A stretch of 64,000 nt of DNA from Anaerostipes rhamnosivorans (GCF_005280655.1 NZ_CP040058.1:2270001-2334000), one strand, 5' to 3'; shown: positions 17,924 through 25,045, numbered from the stretch's first letter. Made by a program: numbers and translations. The notes: generated by a model not told the origin, from the sequence alone.

Positions 17924-17946
17924 GTCTAACTTATTGGGGTCACATC
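17924..17946 (-). repeat. IS3-type terminal inverted repeat, right end
   Basis: GTCTAACTTATTGGGGTC mirrors the left end at 14368-14392. Between the two ends lie the two opposed transposase remnants and the intron. The outermost bases (TGATGT versus TGTACC) have diverged. Confidence 0.7.
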
Positions 17947-17960
17947 AAAAGACAGGGCGT

Positions 17961-18041
17961 CTATTTTTTGTGTGTTATTATTAAAGCAATAACAGCACAA
18001 AGTATAATTACAAAGTTAAATAACTCACTATATGTAACCAT
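17961..18041 (-). CDS. Putative holin-like toxin (type I TA small membrane peptide)
   Basis: A 26-codon ORF from an ATG at 18041 preceded by AAAGGGTGAT. It reads [17 protein letters not shown] then IALIITHKK, a single hydrophobic helix with a short charged tail. This strongly resembles the MVTYExL... holin-like/TxpA-type peptides that are toxins of type I toxin-antitoxin pairs in firmicutes. The leader (about 18042-18110) contains CCGGAAGGGCGTTTCATCCG, which from memory recurs upstream of such genes. The antitoxin would be an antisense RNA, and I cannot identify its promoter. The stop codon lies about 15 nt outside the right IS3 end, so the toxin was probably the neighbour of the insertion. 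Confidence 0.7.
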   Translation of the reverse strand: MVTYSELFNFVIILCAVIALIITHKK

Positions 18042-18293
18042 TTTATCACCCTTTTCTACAAATCTAGAAACGGATGAAACGCCCTTCCGGTTGCCTGGGT
18101 AATTACATTATTAGTATCTCATTTATATCGGCTTACAATGTAAATATATCCCAATCCCTTTATATCACATATGCATAAATAAGGAAACAGGATTCACCTA
18201 TATATTCCATAATCTACCACCATAAATCTCTGCATAACTGTGTTATCATGTTGGTGGAGTTATAAATAAATACATAGACAGAAGGGAAAAATC
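18042..18293. other. AT-rich intergenic region: toxin leader and abrB upstream region
   Basis: The left 70 nt look like the untranslated leader of the holin-like toxin. The right part, AT-rich, should carry the abrB-like gene promoter, with a plausible -10 TTATCAT at about 18242-18248. No other open frame has a ribosome site. Confidence 0.4.
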
Positions 18294-18557
18294 ATGAGAA
18301 GTACAGGAATTGTAAGAAAGCTTGACGAACTGGGACGTATAACGTTACCGATCGAATTAAGGCGTAATCTGGATGTAAACGACAGGGATCCCCTGGAGAT
18401 TTTCGTGGATGAGGATACGATCATCATGAAAAAATACAACCCAGCAGACATTTTTACTGGTCAAATGGAGGATCTTGTAGAGTACAAAGGAAAAAAGATA
18501 TCAAAAAGTTCTATCCTTGAATTAGCCAGGCTTGCCGGTTTAAATATCTCAGAATAA
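18294..18557 (+). CDS. AbrB/SpoVT-type transcriptional regulator
   Basis: 87 residues. The first ~50 form a swapped-hairpin AbrB DNA-binding domain: MRSTGIVRKLDELGRITLP, then IELRRNLDVNDRDPLEIFVDEDTIIMKKY. This is the AbrB transition-state regulator fold. The short C-terminal part (residues 51-87) is not a recognised SpoVT GAF domain. AGAAGGGAAAAATC precedes the start, and a good terminator follows, so it is monocistronic. Its position at the edge of the accessory stretch suggests it may belong to mobile DNA, but AbrB paralogues are also ordinary chromosomal genes in clostridia. Targets unknown. Confidence 0.88.
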   Translation: MRSTGIVRKLDELGRITLPIELRRNLDVNDRDPLEIFVDEDTIIMKKYNPADIFTGQMEDLVEYKGKKISKSSILELARLAGLNISE

Positions 18558-18563
18558 AATTGA

Positions 18564-18595
18564 ATCCAGGGCACATCTAGTGTCCTGGGTTTTCA
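18564..18595 (+). terminator. Terminator after the abrB-like gene
   Basis: CCAGGGCAC (18566-18574) pairs with GTGTCCTGG (18580-18588) around a short loop and is followed by GTTTTC. Confidence 0.8.
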
Positions 18596-18628
18596 TTTCT
18601 GCTTCTATCGTACATACTTCTTTCCTTG

Positions 18629-18898
18629 CTATAAATATTTTTCAAATCGTTCTAAAATAAACCACTTCATCTTCTGCGGATAATGCCGTATTCTGCATGT
18701 TCTAAAATTATCATCCATTCTGCACTGTATCCGCACTTTATATTCTATGTACTCCCATTCTTTTCCCGTATGGTCCCTGCAGCTGTCCTGTGATAAGAAT
18801 AGCATTTCTAATACATCAAACTCCCTGCTCTGTCCGCCTTTGTCACAGATTTGCAGACGTTTTTCTTCCTCATACCAAAATATTTCTACCATTTTCAT
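18629..18898 (-). CDS. Small hypothetical protein
   Basis: 89 residues starting MKMVEIFWYEEEKRLQICD, with an excellent ribosome site (GAGGTGAGGTAG) directly upstream, so it is probably a true gene. It has no signal peptide or membrane helix. It is acidic at the N-terminus and basic at the C-terminus (RTCRIRHYPQKMKWF), with four cysteines (CD, SC, QC, TC). I do not recognise the family. It faces the abrB-like gene convergently. Confidence 0.55.
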   Translation of the reverse strand: MKMVEIFWYEEEKRLQICDKGGQSREFDVLEMLFLSQDSCRDHTGKEWEYIEYKVRIQCRMDDNFRTCRIRHYPQKMKWFILERFEKYL

Positions 18899-18982
18899 TC
18901 TACCTCACCTCATAGATATTATACCAGAACATACGTTTTAAACTCATGGTAATTAATACCTTTAGATGGAGTGAAGCCCGCA

Positions 18983-19023
18983 AAAAGATCCCGCGCAAAC
19001 GTTTGCTTTCCGCGGAATCTTTT
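18983..19023. terminator. Terminator after the cupin gene
   Basis: AAAAGATCCCGCG (18983-18995) pairs with CGCGGAATCTTTT (19011-19023) with one internal mismatch. The loop contains the palindrome GCAAACGTTTGC. On the minus strand a T tract follows; it could act in both directions. Confidence 0.85.
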
Positions 19024-19034
19024 CGAACCGTCTT

Positions 19035-19367
19035 CTAAAATACAACAGTTAAAAACATCTTAAACCGTTCCTGTCCAAAAACTGCGTGAGGAATACCTGC
19101 CGGCATGACAATGCTTTCTCCCTGCTTTAAAACATATTCCTCTCCAGCGACCGTAAATCTTCCTGTGCCTTCCAAAACTGTCACCAGCGCATCCCCGCCA
19201 GATTCGTGCGTACTGATCTCTTCTCCCTTTTCAAAAGCAAACAACGTCAGACTTATGGAGTGGTTTTGTGCCAGGGTTTTACTGACTACCTGTCCGTTCT
19301 GGTACTGTACTTCGTCTTTCAACTGCAGTATTTCGGACTTTCTCATATTCTTTAATTTTGTTTCCAT
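19035..19367 (-). CDS. Cupin domain protein
   Basis: 110 residues with both cupin motifs: THESGGDALVTVLEG and GESIVMPAGIPHAVF, giving a single small beta-barrel. The likely metal ligands are His and Glu in motif 1 and His in motif 2. Small cupins of this type have diverse or unknown roles (metabolite or metal binding). It lies directly downstream of the MerR-family regulator on the same strand (about 70 nt gap), so it may be the target or partner of that regulator. A terminator follows. Confidence 0.82.
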   Translation of the reverse strand: METKLKNMRKSEILQLKDEVQYQNGQVVSKTLAQNHSISLTLFAFEKGEEISTHESGGDALVTVLEGTGRFTVAGEEYVLKQGESIVMPAGIPHAVFGQERFKMFLTVVF

Positions 19368-19438
19368 AAATGGACCCCCTATAGATTTAAGCTTCTGATA
19401 ATATATATTACCAAAATCTCATTCTCTATCCAAAGAAT

Positions 19439-20287
19439 TTAGTGTTGATAAAACGCTTCCAGCGCCTGTCCGATAAACACTGTTGTTCCCTGTCCATAAA
19501 TCTCATTCAGCCGTTTCTGCATCTCTACATCTTCTTGATATTTTTCTGCCATCTCCAGCATAAATGCGGACATGTCTTTCATTTGGTAAAGCTGCTTTGA
19601 TACAAAATCCAGTTCACCCACGATCTGCTTTACCTCAAATGAGTTCACATCAATGCCGACTTTTGCCGCCAATTTTTTAATAACAGCGTCATACCGGTTG
19701 GAGTATGCCTGTATGATCTTAGAATTGTCCGGATTCATGGATGCTTCCAGGGCGCTTTCTTTGTCTCCATACCATTCAACGACCTTTGCATAATTTCTCT
19801 GCGCCTGTTCACTGGACGCACTTTCCATAAAATGCTCCTCGAATTTTCCCATACTTCCATACTGTTTGATAAAAATATCTTTTTGTTCGTCGGACATATT
19901 GTCTATCATTGAGCTGTACATCTCTTCAATCTCTTTTTTACTGAAAACTTCAAAGTCCATCTTGTTTTCTCCTTTCAGAATTTCATCAATGCTTGCGATG
20001 ATCCGCTCGAATCTTTCTTTTTTTAAGATCAAGATCTTTTTTTGGTCGTTCAGCAATTGCTTCTTATCAAGATCAGGATTCTGCATCAAAGCTTTTATCT
20101 CTTTCAGAGGCATATCAAATTCTCTGAAAAAAAGAATCTGCTGTAGCGTTTCCAGTGCTTTATCGTCATAAAGCCGGTAACCTGCCATGCTGGTCTTAGT
20201 AGGTTTTAACAGCCCGATCTCATCATAATAGCGAAGCGTGCGCACACTGATCCCAGTAAGCTGGGACACTTCCTTTACTGTTTTCAT
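19439..20287 (-). CDS. MerR family regulator with TipAS domain
   Basis: 282 residues. The N-terminal winged helix-turn-helix (MKTVKEVSQLTGISVRTLRYYDEIGLL) is followed by a dimerisation coiled coil. The C-terminal ~150 residues (from EEMYSSMIDNMSDEQKDIF) match the TipAS antibiotic-binding domain of the TipAL/Mta/SkgA group. Such proteins activate by untwisting a long-spacer promoter when they bind a drug or metabolite. A promoter with a 19-bp spacer and a dyad lies upstream of this gene, so autoregulation is likely. The neighbouring cupin could be in its regulon. The ligand is unknown. Confidence 0.93.
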   Translation of the reverse strand: MKTVKEVSQLTGISVRTLRYYDEIGLLKPTKTSMAGYRLYDDKALETLQQILFFREFDMPLKEIKALMQNPDLDKKQLLNDQKKILILKKERFERIIASIDEILKGENKMDFEVFSKKEIEEMYSSMIDNMSDEQKDIFIKQYGSMGKFEEHFMESASSEQAQRNYAKVVEWYGDKESALEASMNPDNSKIIQAYSNRYDAVIKKLAAKVGIDVNSFEVKQIVGELDFVSKQLYQMKDMSAFMLEMAEKYQEDVEMQKRLNEIYGQGTTVFIGQALEAFYQH

Positions 20288-20317
20288 TGATTACTACCTC
20301 CTTTTCTTGATAAATTC

Positions 20318-20348
20318 ATCATATTCTATCACGTAACGTGAGGGTCAA
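20318..20348 (-). promoter_or_regulatory. MerR-type promoter and operator upstream of the merR gene
   Basis: On the minus strand TTGACC (complement of 20343-20348) and TATGAT (complement of 20318-20323) are 19 bp apart. The spacer contains CACGT-T-ACGTG, an 11-bp dyad. The 19-bp spacer plus a centred dyad is the hallmark of MerR-family activator promoters. Confidence 0.8.
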
Positions 20349-20425
20349 TAGATTTTATGCAATTCCTACATATAGACATAAAAAGAATGTAAAATCTGAT
20401 CAGACTGGATATGAAAAGTCAATCA

Positions 20426-20596
20426 CTACTCAGTCACTTTGTCTCCTTTCTTGCATTTAAAAGCTTCATGAGCAAAGTTAGCATGATAACAAGGGGCTTT
20501 GTGGGCAACCTTAGGATTGTATCTGGCGAAAAAAATGCCCGGAACTCTCTCCCTAAAGTCCCGGACATTATCTGTATCTTGTTGTGCAAAGCTCAT
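20426..20596 (-). other. Short open frame spanning a terminator (probably not a gene)
   Basis: The minus strand encodes MSFAQQDTDNVRDFRERVPG, continuing with FFARYNPKVAHKAPCYH and ending KCKKGDKVTE. I recall near-identical short hypothetical proteins annotated many times in Lachnospiraceae genomes, which implies a dispersed repeat. There is no ribosome site, and the VRDFRERVPGIFF part is the translation of a terminator hairpin and its T tract. It is therefore likely a repeated non-coding element mis-called as a protein. Confidence 0.4.
20529..20567 (-). terminator. Terminator downstream of metY, inside the repeat
   Basis: On the minus strand TGTCCGGGAC pairs with GTTCCGGGCA (complements of 20558-20567 and 20536-20545), then seven T follow (complement of 20529-20535). 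It would end transcripts coming from metY. Confidence 0.85.
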
Positions 20597-20602
20597 CCAC
20601 CC
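20582..20602 (+). repeat. 21-bp repeat end, TIR-like (right copy)
   Basis: TTGTGCAAAGC then TCATCCACCC matches 12789-12809 with about three differences. It adjoins the GTCGG end of core copy B, whereas in copy A the matching 21-mer adjoins the other end. Confidence 0.6.
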
Positions 20603-20606
20603 GACA

Positions 20607-20737
20607 TCGAAGAAAAACTATCGTAAGATGGCAGCTTCTGTTTAGCCATGCTAATTTAGCAGACATTACGCCCATGTTCTACATGATTGGAGTGAGACAT
20701 TCTAAGAGCTGAACGAAAATCATATGGAACATGTCAT
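20607..20737 (-). repeat. Dispersed structured repeat, copy B
   Basis: Reverse complement of 12844-12981 at about 85% identity by eye, including the 16-nt arms of the hairpin. It starts about a dozen bases after the metY stop, so it forms part of the metY 3' untranslated region and precedes the terminator at 20529-20567. Confidence 0.75.
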
Positions 20738-20748
20738 GTTATTTATCT

Positions 20749-22032
20749 TTATCCAATCTGCTGCAGTGCCTGGTCAAGGTCTGCAATGATATCCTCAGCG
20801 TTTTCAATTCCCACGCTGAAACGGATCAGATCCGGCTGCACTCCGGCTTCCAGTAATTCCTGGTCGTTCATCTGACGGTGGGTATGGCTTGCCGGATGAA
20901 GAACACAGCTTCTGGAATCCGCCACATGTGTTACAATGGCGATCAGCTTTAAGCTGTCCATCATCTTGATAGAAGCCTCACGGCCGCCCTTCAGCCCAAA
21001 GGTAAGAACACCACATGCGCCGTTCGGCATGTATTTTTGAGCTCTCTCATAATACTGGTCCCCTTCCAGCATTGGGCAGTGTACCCAGGCAACCTTGTCA
21101 TTGTCCCTGAGCCATGAAGCCACAGCTTTGGCATTTTCACAATGCCTTGCTACTCTGAGATGTAATGTCTCCAGGCCAATATTTAAGTAAAATGCGTTCT
21201 GGGGTGACTGAATTGATCCCAGATCACGCATCAGCTGTACAGTGGCTTTTGTAATGTAAGCCCCTTTTCCGAATCGTTCTGTGTAGACAACACCGTGATA
21301 GGTTTCGTCCGGCTGGGTCAAGCATGAAAACTTATCTTTATGGGCATCCCAGTCAAAATTTCCGCTGTCAACGATGGCTCCGCCTACGCATACTGCATGC
21401 CCGTCCATATACTTCGTTGTGGAATGTGTCACAATGTCTACCCCCCATTCAAACGGGCGGCAGTTAATCGGTGTCGCAAACGTATTGTCCACAATCAGCG
21501 GCACTCCGTGTGCATGGGCCGCTTTTGAAAACTTTTCAAAATCCAAGACTACCAGTGAAGGATTAGAAATCGTTTCTCCGAACACTGCTTTTGTATTTTC
21601 TCTGAAGGCTGCATTTAATACTTCTTCGCTGACCTCTGGATCCACAAATGTCGCTTCCACACCCATTTTTCTCAGTGTATGCGCAAACAGATTAAAAGTT
21701 CCCCCATAGAGAGCTGTTGTACAGATAATATGGTCTCCTGCCTCCGCAATGTTCATGATGGCATAGAAGTTAGCTGCCTGACCGGATGAAGTAAGCATCG
21801 CCGCCACTCCTCCTTCCAGGTCGCAGATTTTGGCCGCCACTGCGTCGTTGGTCGGATTCTGAAGTCTTGTATAAAAATACCCTGCATCTTCTAAGTCAAA
21901 AAGACGCCCCATCTGGTCGCTTGTATCATACTTAAATGTGGTGCTCTGATAAACCGGTACAACTCTCGGCTCCCCTTTTTTTGGCTCCCATCCGGACTGG
22001 ATGCATTTTGTCTCAATTTTATAATCGCTCAT
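20749..22032 (-). CDS. metY: O-acetylhomoserine sulfhydrylase (MetY-type, PLP)
   Basis: 427 residues of the Cys/Met metabolism PLP enzyme family. The PLP lysine is Lys207 in VTHSTTKYMDGH, with the aspartate motif VDNTFATP upstream and the YTRLQNPT phosphate loop near residue 54. Length and sequence match O-acetyl-L-homoserine aminocarboxypropyltransferase, which makes homocysteine from O-acetylhomoserine and sulfide. The start at 22032 follows AGGAGGAATACAGGAAT, 15 nt after the ABC ATPase gene. The linkage to an importer operon suggests a sulfur-containing or amino-acid-like import substrate. I see no SAM riboswitch or T-box upstream of the operon. Confidence 0.93.
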   Translation of the reverse strand: MSDYKIETKCIQSGWEPKKGEPRVVPVYQSTTFKYDTSDQMGRLFDLEDAGYFYTRLQNPTNDAVAAKICDLEGGVAAMLTSSGQAANFYAIMNIAEAGDHIICTTALYGGTFNLFAHTLRKMGVEATFVDPEVSEEVLNAAFRENTKAVFGETISNPSLVVLDFEKFSKAAHAHGVPLIVDNTFATPINCRPFEWGVDIVTHSTTKYMDGHAVCVGGAIVDSGNFDWDAHKDKFSCLTQPDETYHGVVYTERFGKGAYITKATVQLMRDLGSIQSPQNAFYLNIGLETLHLRVARHCENAKAVASWLRDNDKVAWVHCPMLEGDQYYERAQKYMPNGACGVLTFGLKGGREASIKMMDSLKLIAIVTHVADSRSCVLHPASHTHRQMNDQELLEAGVQPDLIRFSVGIENAEDIIADLDQALQQIG

Positions 22033-22047
22033 ATTCCTGTATTCCTC

Positions 22048-22842
22048 CTATGATAACAACATTCTGTCATTTGCAAAGTCTTCCCCGCTGGTTTCCTCAA
22101 ACTTCTGCAGCAGATCCGGAACCTTCAGATTCTTCTTTTCTTCCCCGGAGACATCGTAGATGATCCTTCCGCTGTTCATCATGATCAGCCGATTTCCGAT
22201 ACGGATGGCATCTTTCATGTTGTGGGTTACCATCATGGCTGTCAGAGAATCTCTTGCGATGATCTTTTCCGTAAGTTCAAGCACCTTTTTTGCAGTCTTC
22301 GGATCCAGGGCCGCCGTGTGCTCGTCTAAAAGCAAAAGGCTCGGCTTGTTCAGTGTTGCCATGAGCAGTGTCAGGGCCTGCCGCTGTCCCCCTGACAGAA
22401 GGCCGACTTTAGATGTGAGACGGTCCTCCAGTCCTAAGTCCAGCATTGCTAACTTTTCTTTATACAGCTTCTTTTCACTTTTCGTAATACCCCAGCGCAG
22501 GCTCCTGTTTTTTCCCCGGCGGTGGGCCATAGCCATATTTTCCTGAATCTCCATACCGGCTGCGGTTCCCATCATAGGATCCTGGAACACGCGCCCCAGC
22601 ATATAAGCCCGTTTGTGTTCCGGCAGATCGGAGATATCCTTGCCGTCCAAAAGGATCGTTCCCTGGTCAATGGGATACACACCGGCGATCATATTCAGCA
22701 TTGTTGACTTTCCAGCCCCGTTGCCTCCGATCACAGTGACAAAATCTCCCGGATTCAGATGAAGATTGATCCCATCCAGAGCCTTCTTCTCATTGACTGT
22801 CCCTCTATTAAATGTCTTATGCACATCGATGATGTTTAGCAT
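22048..22842 (-). CDS. ABC transporter ATP-binding protein
   Basis: 264 residues with Walker A GGNGAGKST, signature LLSGGQRQALTL, Walker B LLLLDEHTAALDPKT and the switch His in MMVTHNMKDA. It resembles the ATPase of importers whose receptors belong to the PF04392 family (such as the TrpXYZ type). It overlaps the permease gene by 7 nt and is followed by metY. It energises import through the adjacent permease. Confidence 0.93.
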   Translation of the reverse strand: MLNIIDVHKTFNRGTVNEKKALDGINLHLNPGDFVTVIGGNGAGKSTMLNMIAGVYPIDQGTILLDGKDISDLPEHKRAYMLGRVFQDPMMGTAAGMEIQENMAMAHRRGKNRSLRWGITKSEKKLYKEKLAMLDLGLEDRLTSKVGLLSGGQRQALTLLMATLNKPSLLLLDEHTAALDPKTAKKVLELTEKIIARDSLTAMMVTHNMKDAIRIGNRLIMMNSGRIIYDVSGEEKKNLKVPDLLQKFEETSGEDFANDRMLLS

Positions 22843-23750
22843 GTGGTATTCCCTCCTTTTCCAGGAATTCTTTTTTGGGAATACCTTGCCTTGATCGCAG
22901 GGATTCCCAGAGCCAGTGCTACGACTAATGCCGTAAACAGCTTCATATCGTCCGTGCTCAGGCCCATATAAAGTACAAGCGAAATAATCATACGGTAAAT
23001 GATAGATCCGAATACAACGGAGGCTAAAATATACATGAAATTAAAACGCTTGCCGAAGATCACTTCCCCTATGACGATGGATGCCAGACCGATGACAATC
23101 GCTCCGGTTCCCATCTTGATGTCGCCGTATCCCTGGCTTTGTCCCACCAGTGCACCAGATACAGAGATCATTCCGTTGGAAATGACAAGGCCGATCACCT
23201 TGGATGTATTGGTATTGGCTCCCAAAGCCCGTACCATGTATTCGTTATTTCCCGTTGCTCTCAGGGCACATCCGATCTCGGTACCGCAGAACCAGTAGAT
23301 ACATAACACTACAAAAATACTGATGACAGCCCCCACGAGCAGAGTCGCCATTGTCTGGTCCAGCTTCAGTGCGTCGATCGCCTGGGTAAATGCCGTGTCC
23401 TCTCCCAGCAGGGAGGTATTCGGCTGCCCCATGATCCGTATGTTGACCGAGTACAGGGCGATCATCGTTAAAATACCTGCCAGTATCGCGGGAATCTTTA
23501 ACTTTGTATGTAAAAACCCGGTGACTGCCCCTGCCGCCATACCTGCTGCCAGTGCGATGATAAGTGAAACAAAGGGGTTCACCCCTTTTACGATCATAAC
23601 TGCGCTGATGCAGCCTCCGAGGGCAAAGGTACCCTCACAAGACAAATCCGGAATATCCAGTATCCTGAATGTAATATAGACACCAAGCGCCATGATCCCC
23701 CAAAGTGTCCCCTGGGCAATCGCACTTTGCATGTTAACTGCTAAATCCAT
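22836..23750 (-). CDS. ABC transporter permease
   Basis: 304 residues with eight or nine hydrophobic segments. It begins MDLAVNMQSAIAQGTLWGIM and carries TFRILDIPDLSCEGTFALGG, as in the branched-chain-type permease family that accompanies PF04392 receptors. It forms the membrane channel with the adjacent ATPase. A second promoter may lie about 45 nt upstream (see 23793-23801), which would let the permease-ATPase-metY part be read apart from the receptor gene. Confidence 0.9.
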   Translation of the reverse strand: MDLAVNMQSAIAQGTLWGIMALGVYITFRILDIPDLSCEGTFALGGCISAVMIVKGVNPFVSLIIALAAGMAAGAVTGFLHTKLKIPAILAGILTMIALYSVNIRIMGQPNTSLLGEDTAFTQAIDALKLDQTMATLLVGAVISIFVVLCIYWFCGTEIGCALRATGNNEYMVRALGANTNTSKVIGLVISNGMISVSGALVGQSQGYGDIKMGTGAIVIGLASIVIGEVIFGKRFNFMYILASVVFGSIIYRMIISLVLYMGLSTDDMKLFTALVVALALGIPAIKARYSQKRIPGKGGNTTC

Positions 23751-23792
23751 TCTTCTTTTCTCCTTTTCTTACTTTACTGTCCACGAGAATTT

Positions 23793-23801
23793 ATTATACC
23801 A
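23793..23801 (-). promoter_or_regulatory. Possible internal promoter before the permease gene
   Basis: On the minus strand TGGTATAAT (extended -10; TATAAT is the complement of 23793-23798) occurs between the terminator after the receptor gene and the permease. No good -35 is seen. Confidence 0.4.
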
Positions 23802-23846
23802 CGATTTAAGACTTTGCACCAGTAAAGTTCAGTGAACCTTCCTATG

Positions 23847-23893
23847 GAACAAAAAACTGTCCTCTTTCAAATGAATGAAAGAAGACAGTTTTG
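23847..23893 (-). terminator. Terminator/attenuator between receptor and permease genes
   Basis: AAAACTGTC and GACAGTTTT are paired outer arms, continued inward by TCTTTC/GAAAGA. On the minus strand the stem is followed by TTTTTTG. A partial terminator here would keep receptor mRNA in excess over the transporter, a common pattern. Confidence 0.8.
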
Positions 23894-23908
23894 CTTTGCA
23901 CATTCCAC

Positions 23909-24925
23909 TTATTTTTTCTTTTCCGTGATCGTTGTCACCATCTTGGCTTTTTTCTCTAAATCTTTCGGAACTTTAATTCCCAGCTTCTTCACAGTATCTT
24001 TGTTGATGATCAGGTCCGCATTTGTCTGATATTCAATTGGCATCGTCTTAGGCTCTGCTTTGCCTTCCAGAATCTTCACTGCCTGTGCTGCTGTCTGTTT
24101 TCCGAGTTCATAGTAATTGATTCCGTATGTAGCAAGTCCTCCGCCGGTACACATGCCTTCTTCCCCTACAATAACAGGGATCTTGGCTTCATTTGCTACC
24201 ATGGAAACGGTATTCATTCCGGCTGCGATCAGATTGTCGGTCGGTGCATAGATCGCATCAACTTTTCCTTTGAGGGATTCTACCACCTGACGGATCTCAC
24301 TGGATTCAGATACGGTCGCATCCACTGTCTCAAATCCTAATTTCTTTGCTTCTTTCTTTGCCATAGCGATCTGAATCTTAGAGTTAGCCTCTGCTGAACA
24401 ATATAACATCGCCACCTTCTTAGTCTTCGGAAGCATCTGTTTTAACAGCTCCATCTGCTTTTTCACAGGTGTCAGGTCAGAAGTTCCGGAAACATTATTT
24501 CCAGGCTCTTTGTTGCTCTTTACAAGCTTGGATGCCGCTGGATCGGTCACCGCCGTTACCAGGATCGGAATATCCTTTGTCTCATTGGCCATAGCCTGCG
24601 CTGCCGGTGTTGCGATAGCCAGCACCAGATCACACTTGTCACTGACAAACTGGGACGCGATGGTCTGACAGTTGGACTGTTCATTCTGGGCATTTTTATA
24701 TTCAATCTTGATCTTATCCCCGTCTTTGTATCCTGCCTCCTCAAGGCCTTCCTTAAAGCCCTTGTATGCAGCATCTAACGCCGCATGCTCTGTCAGCTGT
24801 ACGACTCCGACTTTCTTCTGTTCTTTCTCTGCACTGCCCTTCTTGTCTCCTCCTCCGCATCCAGAGAGTACTGCTGCACTCATCACGGCTGCAAGGCCTA
24901 CTGCCATTACTTTTTTCATTCTCAT
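23909..24925 (-). CDS. ABC transporter substrate-binding lipoprotein (PF04392 type), copy 1
   Basis: 338 residues. Signal peptide MRMKKVMAVGLAAVMSAAV with lipobox LSGC, so it is lipid-anchored at the outer face. Mature sequence KKVGVVQLTEHAALDAAYKGFKEGL and LVLAIATPAAQAMANETKDIPI are typical of the TrpX-like ABC substrate-binding family. It has its own consensus promoter and a terminator before the permease. It is a close paralogue of the gene at 25076-26074. The ligand cannot be stated: family members bind tryptophan or other aromatic compounds, and metY downstream would allow a sulfur compound. Confidence 0.92.
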   Translation of the reverse strand: MRMKKVMAVGLAAVMSAAVLSGCGGGDKKGSAEKEQKKVGVVQLTEHAALDAAYKGFKEGLEEAGYKDGDKIKIEYKNAQNEQSNCQTIASQFVSDKCDLVLAIATPAAQAMANETKDIPILVTAVTDPAASKLVKSNKEPGNNVSGTSDLTPVKKQMELLKQMLPKTKKVAMLYCSAEANSKIQIAMAKKEAKKLGFETVDATVSESSEIRQVVESLKGKVDAIYAPTDNLIAAGMNTVSMVANEAKIPVIVGEEGMCTGGGLATYGINYYELGKQTAAQAVKILEGKAEPKTMPIEYQTNADLIINKDTVKKLGIKVPKDLEKKAKMVTTITEKKK

Positions 24926-24981
24926 AACTCTTTCCTCCGTCCTTATGGTTACGCCGGCACTTCAGCGCTTTTATGTGCTAA

Positions 24982-25010
24982 ATTATATCACTGCCGATTC
25001 CCAATGTCAA
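24982..25010 (-). promoter_or_regulatory. Consensus sigma-A promoter for the receptor 1 operon
   Basis: On the minus strand TTGACA (complement of 25005-25010) and TATAAT (complement of 24982-24987) are both perfect and exactly 17 nt apart. Confidence 0.9.
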
Positions 25011-25045
25011 GCAAAGCACTTTCCGAAATACGGTTCTTCTTAAAA

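Larger units (their letters stand above)
20349..20748. other. Intergenic repeat region between merR promoter and metY
   Basis: About 400 bp without a convincing gene. It contains, from right to left: core repeat copy B, a 21-bp TIR-like repeat, a terminator, and a 56-codon minus-strand frame (20426-20596) that I judge spurious. Read on the plus strand, 20411-20626 is also open, but has no ribosome site and is opposite to the conserved-looking minus-strand signals. Confidence 0.5.

Noticed and set aside
20411..20626. 71-codon plus-strand open frame between merR and metY
   Set aside because: No ribosome binding site; it is antisense to the repeat and to the terminator, and overlaps repeat copy B.
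12723..20748. Integrated phage, ICE or CRISPR-type locus in the accessory stretch
   Set aside because: No integrase, relaxase, conjugation or phage structural genes, and no regularly spaced repeats. Only IS and intron remnants and small genes are present.
23885..23897. GCTTTGCACA match to the 21-bp repeat end
   Set aside because: Only about ten bases match, it lies next to an ordinary terminator, and there is no core repeat beside it.
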